From Hydractinia symbiolongicarpus (taxonomy: Eukaryota > Cnidaria > Hydrozoa > Anthoathecata > Hydractiniidae): a stretch of DNA of 64,000 bases. This document shows positions 61,601 through 64,000 of this stretch, in pieces. The stretch is from positions 3,410,001 through 3,474,000 of the forward strand of contig NC_079889.1 of assembly GCF_029227915.1 (NCBI RefSeq), given 5' to 3'. How positions within the stretch are numbered: the first letter of the stretch is position 1; each line of letters starts with the position of its first letter. Under the pieces are notes generated by a model. It was not told where the DNA came from, did no database searches, and saw nothing but the letters and a program-made list of their open reading frames with translations. Both the position numbers and the translations under genes were made by a program.

Positions 61601-63721
61601 GAAAAGGTTAAAAAGCCAAATTAAAGTCTCACATTTAACAGTAACTACAGTTGAAAGTCTCAAACTTAAGCTTCCGCTTGTGGCTAGGCAATCATATTTC
61701 CCTGAATTTTGAACAGTAGTTTGATTAATTGACAGGTCAGCTTGAGTGCCAATCAACACATCCTTGTAAAACCATTGGTAACTTGGTATTGGATAACCTG
61801 AACAGCTACAAGTCATGACAAAATTCGCTCCTTCAATAACAACAGGATCACGTGGTAAGATAGAGATTTCATCAATATCTAACAAAAGTAATTGGAAATC
61901 TGGTGGTTAAATAAAAACAAATCAAAAACCAGGAAATTTGTTCGCAACAAAACAGGGGTACGAAGCAAAAGTATACTGTGATCAAATTAAAATAAACTGT
62001 AAAGAAATTACATTTAACTTTAATCCGCACCTTTTTCAAACTGTTTATTTTCTACCCAAATACATTCAAAATTAAAAAAAGTCAAAAATCAGAAACATAC
62101 ATTGAACTTGGACAGGATAAACATTGGAAATTTGCCATCCGAGTATATTCGTTACATTACAGCTGTAATCGCCTTCATCAGCTTTCGTCAAGTTTGCCAA
62201 AACAATTGTCCTGTTGTTGTTACCAATCAATTGTTTGCCATTTTTAAACCATGAAAAGGAGGGAATTTGATTGGAGGAATGTTTACAAAAGAGTATTAGA
62301 GTACTTCCTTTAGTTGTTGCAGTTACTGGTAGGGCAGTCAGATATGGCTTGTGGAAGTCTATAATAGAATGCATTATAAATATGTTATAATACAGATTGT
62401 GGATACAGTGATATCACATTATTGTATAACTATAAACACTTATGCTAACTTCTTCTTAGACATAAGTATCAGATCTAATAAAATATATACAAAAAATAGA
62501 TATCACTCTAAGTTGTTAAAAAAAATACTTCTAATGGATAAAGTACATCAATTGCCTGATAATGTAATACCAGACTACAACTAAGAAACCTCTCATACTG
62601 TTTAAAAATACAAAATAAAATCTTACAGTTTACAACCAAGGTAGTTTTCAAACTTCTACTTTCTTCTGTATTTGATGCTATGCATGTATATATCCCAGAG
62701 TGAGTGATTTGCACAAAGGGCAATGAAAGTGTATCAGACGTAGAAATAACAGTGTTATTTTTCAACCATTTATAACTTGGTGATGGATTCGCAGTTGCTG
62801 CGCATGTTAAAACAACATTATCTCCTTCCATAATCAGACCAGTTGTTGATTTGTTGGCATAAGAAATAGAAATTGATGGTGTGTCCATATCTGAAAAAAA
62901 AAAATGGATTAATGTTCAAAAATGACCACATCTGAAATAAAAATAGCAAACATTTTTAATGCTACACCTAGCAATTGGGTGAGTGATGCATATGGGGTAC
63001 CTCCAGACTTTATTTTTAGCCTAATCAATCTAGGGATGGGGCTCAAATATTAGCTTTTACTCAAACTGCCCCTTTAATTTCCTTAAAATTATAATAATCA
63101 GTAATAATTTCCCTTAGAATAGTGATCCAAACTTGAAACTTACAACATAATCCTTCATTCAGATGAACCATTAATGAAACCAGTACCTGCCCAAACCCCT
63201 CTCCCAGTCAGTATTTAGAAAATCCCAACAACATAGGATTAAAAGACATTACGCTAAAAAACCATGTTCTTCTTACAGGGTGGCCACTCAATAAGAGGGG
63301 AATTCAAGTACAACTGAGTACGTTTTTAAATGCACTACTGTTTAAGTACAAACTACAAACCCAGTGCAATCAAGTATTTCGGTATGTTATACTATACTTG
63401 CTATTATTTGGTAAAAAAGATAAAATGCAAGATACAAAGTATACAAAGAAAGTATTTTCAAAAACTTACACATCACTGACAAGGATATGACACTTGAAAT
63501 TTTGTTTCCCAAACCATTTGTCACACTGCAGGAAAAGTTTCCGGCATCATTACGCGTAGTGTTTTTTATTGTCAATACATTTGTTGAACTCACAGTAGTT
63601 CCATCTTTGAACCAAATATAGTTGACAGGTTCGCTGGAGGTTGTGTTGCAGATAAGAATTACAGAGCATTCTTCTCTTGCTACTGCTGATGGCAGAACCT
63701 TCACATCCGGTTGATACAAAT
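34382..63721 (-). CDS. giant Ig-EGF-SEA single-pass adhesion receptor (5' end outside the window)
   Basis: Thirty-seven consecutive minus-strand exons join in one frame of about 2,930 residues without a stop. From N- to C-terminus: at least 27 I-set-like Ig domains (one exon each, about 2,260 residues), an EGF-like module, a SEA-like region over three exons, a second EGF-like module, one TM helix (about 2508-2542) and a ~390-residue tail. Each Ig exon starts near LDKP-V-I and is symmetric phase 1-1, so domains can be added or lost without frameshift. The signal peptide and perhaps more Ig domains lie beyond the window. The layout suggests a cell-surface adhesion or recognition receptor. Hemicentins share the Ig arrays but are secreted, and I do not assign an orthologue. 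Individual exons are listed separately. Confidence 0.88.
34767..34799 (-). CDS. receptor tail exon 4 (33-bp micro-exon)
   Basis: A micro-exon encoding ECYEGVQPNY, with good AG/GTAATT borders. Its phases (1 base in, 2 bases out) match both neighbours, which is the main support for so short an exon. Confidence 0.75.
35293..35730 (-). CDS. receptor tail exon 3
   Basis: Encodes 146 residues of low-complexity cytoplasmic sequence: basic (RHNGKKRS, PSRRSRK), then acidic (HKKEEEDDLKDLQLEDL). The open frame is flanked by TATCTTAG and GTAAAC. No enzyme domain is visible. Confidence 0.85.
35872..36327 (-). CDS. receptor tail exon 2
   Basis: Encodes 152 residues, Ser/Thr/Asp-rich, with VDFYESRTPRYTTPVLPKR and a closing STDTY that joins the next exon as TYSDVV. 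Several Tyr and Pro-rich sites are possible phosphorylation or SH3 targets (inference). Confidence 0.85.
37175..37280 (-). CDS. transmembrane exon of the receptor
   Basis: Encodes LMSTTIVLGTILAFIFSAII, then CCWCYVFCKRKYKD. This is a single hydrophobic helix followed by Cys residues (possible palmitoylation) and a basic stop-transfer, so the tail is cytosolic. Confidence 0.9.
37903..38070 (-). CDS. EGF-like module 2 exon
   Basis: Six Cys in EGF spacing: HCTLNTTNCDVNAEC then YHCRCKSGYVGDGRNC. Phase 1-1 exon of 56 codons, followed by a charged juxtamembrane linker ENEQQKKERQ. Confidence 0.9.
38818..38993 (-). CDS. SEA-like region, exon 3
   Basis: Encodes TVDMLSFDFMMYFDASTN, helix-like QVQDMLSIVSLKTF, and NVRFGLASKPPTIR. 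Together with the two preceding exons it follows the strand-helix layout of SEA domains, which sit next to membrane anchors and EGF modules. Confidence 0.75.
39088..39290 (+). mobile_element. two tandem Helitron-like mini-elements in a receptor intron
   Basis: Copy one starts TCTTTATAATAATAGCCGTC and ends at 39180 after the hairpin CCATGGATTTTTCCACGGG. Copy two starts immediately as TCTCTATAATAATAGCCGTC and ends near 39290 with a degenerate hairpin. Both hold GTCTGTCTGT tracts. Confidence 0.6.
39905..39975 (-). CDS. SEA-like region, exon 2
   Basis: Encodes QLLDGLQNELSHQAVKSVVV then MKK, with borders TTTTTCAG and GTTAGT. The junction codon with the next exon encodes Ser, giving MKKSTVDMLSF. 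This position corresponds to the GSVVV cleavage loop of mucin SEA domains. Confidence 0.75.
40169..40461 (+). mobile_element. head-to-tail pair of Helitron-like mini-elements
   Basis: Copy one (40169-40319) runs from TCTCTATAATAACAGCC to CTAACGACTAG. Copy two (40320-40461) starts at the very next base with TCTCTATAATAATAGC and ends CACTAG before T. Both contain CCGTGGATT near the 3' end. The second copy ends about 20 bp from a receptor splice donor. Confidence 0.7.
40486..40700 (-). CDS. juxtamembrane helical region / SEA-like exon 1
   Basis: Encodes about 71 residues including LENIYIKLVLTLSRLFKLN, CNRTECYAGKALWKLM and LFAKKHFET. Phase 1 in, phase 0 out, both matching its neighbours. Mostly amphipathic helix, with one Cys pair and an N-glycosylation site (NRT). 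Confidence 0.8.
41346..41456 (-). CDS. EGF-like module 1 exon
   Basis: A short 37-codon phase 1-1 exon with CGANKKLVLFHG and KCECADGFYGNDC. It has four Cys, so it is an incomplete or laminin-type EGF module. It separates the Ig array from the SEA-like region. Confidence 0.8.
41635..41898 (-). CDS. Ig domain 27 (membrane-proximal) of the receptor
   Basis: Phase 1-1 exon of 88 codons. Starts LTTPVL; Cys in SIRCTVM, Trp in YDWFKNN, second Cys in SDSAEYSC. Ends in G rather than the usual T, giving Asp at the EGF junction. Confidence 0.88.
42739..42984 (-). CDS. Ig domain 26
   Basis: Phase 1-1, 82 codons. LDKPAI start, TLQCIAS, YLWKQAE, VQNTIYSC; the usual D-x-G before Y-x-C is lost. A 19-nt G run lies in the intron at 42426-42444. 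Confidence 0.86.
43349..43606 (-). CDS. Ig domain 25
   Basis: Phase 1-1, 86 codons. LNEPAI start, ILECSVL, YKWFKDS, WTNGNYSC. Recognised from its splice borders (ATTTTAG and GTAAGT) and Ig pattern; it has no suitable internal start codon. Confidence 0.86.
44152..44397 (-). CDS. Ig domain 24
   Basis: Phase 1-1, 82 codons. LDTPKI start, LLDCTGN, IHWMKDG, SYSGEYSC, ASNPVG. Confidence 0.9.
44554..44808 (-). CDS. Ig domain 23
   Basis: Phase 1-1, 85 codons. LLSPTI start, VFICQVD, YTWFKHG, ADQAGYVC, VGNAAG. Only 156 bp of intron separates it from domain 24. Confidence 0.9.
44923..45159 (-). CDS. Ig domain 22
   Basis: Phase 1-1, 79 codons, one of the shorter domains. LNKPSI start, ELSCSFT, VAWYKDG, NDTSVYKC, VTNLVG. 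Confidence 0.9.
45561..45680. repeat. degenerate ~20-bp tandem repeat in a receptor intron
   Basis: Recurring TTACGACGGCCCTTGTAA-like units, about six diverged copies. Confidence 0.5.
45867..46121 (-). CDS. Ig domain 21
   Basis: Phase 1-1, 85 codons. LSQPRL start, VFQCDVS, YTWYKNS, DDTALYLC. Confidence 0.88.
46137..46187. repeat. 10-bp tandem repeat
   Basis: About five copies of AAATCGAGAT/AAATCGAAAT directly beside the splice acceptor of Ig domain 21. Confidence 0.8.
46234..46530. repeat. 33-bp minisatellite, nine near-identical copies
   Basis: Nine head-to-tail 33-bp units starting AAATTTTGGGATAAGGCTAG; the first seven are identical, the eighth has one change and the ninth several. It lies in the intron between Ig domains 20 and 21. 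Because 33 is a multiple of three, several frames on both strands stay open through it. Confidence 0.95.
46862..47107 (-). CDS. Ig domain 20
   Basis: Phase 1-1, 82 codons. MNDPVI start, NVTCVAT, YEWKKGG, SNDGTYEC. Confidence 0.88.
47518..47772 (-). CDS. Ig domain 19
   Basis: Phase 1-1, 85 codons. LAIPIL start, LLMCKGD, YAWRKDN, DDAGVYTC, VTNSVG. Confidence 0.9.
47959..48207 (-). CDS. Ig domain 18
   Basis: Phase 1-1, 83 codons. LDSPTV start, VVSCSAI, YAWTKDG, KDGGKYTC. The upstream intron to domain 17 is nearly 2 kb and holds DNA-transposon remnants. Confidence 0.9.
48259..48420. mobile_element. one end of a pogo/Tigger-like element
   Basis: After TA, CAGTTAACTCCCGGTAACTC opens a segment in which AACTCGA-type motifs recur (about 48290, 48370, 48387, 48402). 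This is the look of a pogo-family terminus with subterminal repeats. No matching inverted end was found, so it is truncated. Confidence 0.4.
48716..49166. mobile_element. non-autonomous Tc1/mariner-like element
   Basis: Left end CAATCGTGGTCACAATATG and right end CATATTTTTGTCCACGATTG-like sequence are imperfect inverted repeats flanked by TA. It is 451 bp long with no transposase. Confidence 0.6.
50171..50428 (-). CDS. Ig domain 17
   Basis: Phase 1-1, 86 codons. LNVPVL start, MLSCTVD, YQWYKKD, DAAGDYKC, SNSAG. Confidence 0.9.
50893..51123 (-). CDS. Ig domain 16
   Basis: Phase 1-1, 77 codons, the shortest. LETPVI start, NLTCTTR, YVWYENE, RSKVYKC without the D-x-G. Ends GAG-GAC-G, unlike most Ig exons, which end in T. 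Confidence 0.86.
52023..52277 (-). CDS. Ig domain 15
   Basis: Phase 1-1, 85 codons. LDEPVI start, ALTCAGN, YSWYKNG, QDGGEYTC, VSNLVG. Confidence 0.9.
52683..52806 (-). mobile_element. Helitron-like mini-element
   Basis: The minus strand starts TCTCTATAATAATAGCC after A and ends GTTAACGACTAG before T, 124 bp, with GTCTGTCTGT inside. Termini and A/T insertion site match the other copies. Confidence 0.65.
53290..53666. repeat. diverged GGGGCGCTTATT-type repeats resembling pogo subterminal arrays
   Basis: GGAGGCGCTTATTAC, GAGGGGCGCGTATT, CAGGGCGTTTATTT and AGGGGCGCTTAATT recur and the region ends ATTTACGG before TA. This matches the style of the intact element at 10525 (GGCGGCGTTTATT and AATACGG-TA). 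No clear left inverted end. Confidence 0.4.
53848..54093 (-). CDS. Ig domain 14
   Basis: Phase 1-1, 82 codons. IDTPIV start, TLTCSTL, YSWIKDG, LNRGEYIC, VNNSAG. Confidence 0.9.
54300..54372 (-). mobile_element. tRNA-like SINE head fragment
   Basis: The minus strand has GCACGTAGTGTAGAGG (A-box-like) and GATCGAACCC (B-box-like) about 40 nt apart. It lies in a receptor intron. Confidence 0.35.
54872..55125 (+). mobile_element. tRNA-derived SINE, copy 2
   Basis: Head TGGCCTTGTGG (A box) and GGTTCGGTCCA (B box), body GCGCGGGCATGGTTAGC to CACTGAAGTGGCTTCC, and tail with AATAATAATAAG. Same family as 33943-34197; both reside in non-coding DNA. Confidence 0.78.
55515..55769 (-). CDS. Ig domain 13
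   Basis: Phase 1-1, 85 codons. MNRPYV start, VLNCHSN, YEWKING, SDAGSYQC. Confidence 0.9.
56229..56480 (-). CDS. Ig domain 12
   Basis: Phase 1-1, 84 codons. MDQPVI start, NISCTTT, YQWIHKN, TNAGLYTC, ANNGV. Confidence 0.9.
56640..56775 (-). mobile_element. tRNA-like SINE fragment with short internal duplication
   Basis: The minus strand reads GTTGGCCTGGTGGAAGAGTG and later GGTTCAAACCC, A- and B-box-like. CACAGGTGGCAAACACTC is duplicated in tandem inside it. Confidence 0.45.
57118..57372 (-). CDS. Ig domain 11
   Basis: Phase 1-1, 85 codons. LKLPVL start, MLICKAD, YGWYKDG, NDSGAYTC, AMNPVG. Confidence 0.9.
57849..58085 (-). CDS. Ig domain 10
   Basis: Phase 1-1, 79 codons. IEPPVI start, NLTCHAS, YVWKEND, SQIASFKC, ARNIAG. 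Found from splice borders (ATTATAG and GTAAGC) and pattern; the D-x-G-x-Y-x-C motif is degenerate. Confidence 0.86.
58429..58680 (-). CDS. Ig domain 9
   Basis: Phase 1-1, 84 codons. LNQPSL start, ILSCSAE, YKWYLNG, DDQGLYKC, VTNNAG. Confidence 0.9.
59034..59279 (-). CDS. Ig domain 8
   Basis: Phase 1-1, 82 codons. LDKPVI start, SAECIST, YTWKHKG, ADKGTYEC, VSNSI. Confidence 0.9.
59585..59953. mobile_element. 369-bp MITE with internal AACTCGAGTTATAACT repeats
   Basis: TA-flanked inverted ends: CGGTGGCATATTTGTGCCA on the left and TGGCACAATTATGCCACTG on the right, each itself nearly palindromic. The inverted homology extends about 55 bp inward (AAAGTTTAACTCGTTTTTAA). The core is a run of alternating AACTCGAGTTAT/AACTTCAGTTAT motifs. 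Intronic in the receptor gene. Confidence 0.75.
60025..60282 (-). CDS. Ig domain 7
   Basis: Phase 1-1, 86 codons. LTKPFI start, ILNCLAN, YSWFRNN, SDAGLYKC. Confidence 0.9.
60607..60852 (-). CDS. Ig domain 6
   Basis: Phase 1-1, 82 codons. LNSPII start, ELKCIAN, FEWFHAG, SHAGEYKC, VGNGY. Confidence 0.9.
61066..61323 (-). CDS. Ig domain 5
   Basis: Phase 1-1, 86 codons. LRQPFL start, SMTCMSN, YQWYKND, SDSGNFTC (Phe replaces the corner Tyr). Confidence 0.9.
61633..61878 (-). CDS. Ig domain 4
   Basis: Phase 1-1, 82 codons. IDEISI start, VMTCSCS (extra Cys), YQWFYKD, QNSGKYDC. Confidence 0.9.
62101..62358 (-). CDS. Ig domain 3
   Basis: Phase 1-1, 86 codons. FHKPYL start, ILFCKHS, FSWFKNG, ADEGDYSC, VTNILG. 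Confidence 0.9.
62627..62890 (-). CDS. Ig domain 2
   Basis: Phase 1-1, 88 codons. MDTPSI start, VLTCAAT, YKWLKNN, THSGIYTC, ASNTEE. Confidence 0.9.
63470..63721 (-). CDS. Ig domain 1 (first seen in the window)
   Basis: Phase 1-1, 84 codons. LYQPDV start, ILICNTT, YIWFKDG, NDAGNFSC, VTNGLG. Its phase-1 acceptor requires an upstream exon outside the window. Confidence 0.9.
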
Positions 63722-64000
63722 CTAAGTTAATGCAATGGAACGTCAACACAAGAGAAGAGAAAGCAAGCTGCAGCAAACAGAGAACAGAATGGGTACACAC
63801 ATTGTGTTTAAAGCAATTTTAACGAGCTAATGTTGGTTAAAAAAAACTGGATGGAAGAAGGTTGTTATTTTAAAAACATAGTTAAAGTTATTTTTAGCGC
63901 AATTATTTCAGATTTTTTTTTCTTCTTTTTTTTTTTTTTGCTAAATAAAACAAAGGCAATACCTTAAAGGAAGAAAACTCTTGAGAATAGAAATTTGCTG
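63722..64000 (-). other. partial intron upstream of Ig domain 1
   Basis: Contains a long T-rich tract at 63905-63940. No Ig exon is visible here, so the preceding exon lies beyond the window edge. Confidence 0.5.

Noticed and set aside
34382-63721. Assignment of the Ig gene as a cnidarian allorecognition (Alr) gene
   Set aside because: Known Alr proteins have few extracellular domains and no EGF-SEA-EGF block; this array is much longer and lacks a clear ITAM pair, so only a general recognition/adhesion role is suggested.

Overview
The window is eukaryotic and AT-rich. It holds multi-exon genes with GT-AG introns, many degenerate transposon copies, a LINE relic, tRNA-derived SINEs, and metazoan families: cysteine-string protein, Ly6/three-finger, claudin-like, and Ig/EGF adhesion receptor. 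The mix of repeats and gene families suggests a non-bilaterian animal, most likely a cnidarian and possibly a hydrozoan. That assignment is inference; no single marker in the window proves the species. All exon models were built by eye from splice signals, reading-phase continuity and protein-family patterns.

Layout. 0-10 kb is gene-poor. It has a degenerate ~25-bp minisatellite, one isolated signal-peptide exon (+), a LINE relic with a second 3' fragment, a 1.1-kb TIR element, Helitron-like mini-elements and one orphan coding exon (-). 10.5-13.1 kb is an apparently intact pogo-like DNA transposon with TA target-site duplication, a 474-aa DDD transposase (-) and a divergent second ORF (+) that looks like a HIRAN-domain protein. 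15.9-23.3 kb is a complete five-exon DNAJC5/cysteine-string-protein gene (-) with a phase-compatible alternative first exon. 26.5-28.9 kb is a four-exon GPI-anchored Ly6/uPAR three-finger protein (+). 31.0-32.0 kb is a three-exon claudin-like four-TM protein (+).

The right half, 34.4 kb to beyond 63.7 kb, is one minus-strand gene running off the window. It has at least 27 single-exon Ig domains, then an EGF-like module, a SEA-like region, a second EGF-like module, one transmembrane helix and a ~390-residue cytoplasmic tail. Every Ig exon is symmetric phase 1-1, and all 37 exons found join in one open frame of about 2,930 residues. The 5' end, with signal peptide and possibly more Ig domains, lies outside. 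Its introns carry Helitron-like arrays, MITEs, SINEs and a 33-bp minisatellite.

The host genes do not form an operon or pathway. CSP belongs to exocytosis and chaperoning, while the Ly6, claudin-like and Ig/SEA/EGF proteins are all predicted at the cell surface. The two items most worth following up are the pogo-like element with its HIRAN-like companion ORF and the giant phase-1 Ig-exon receptor gene.
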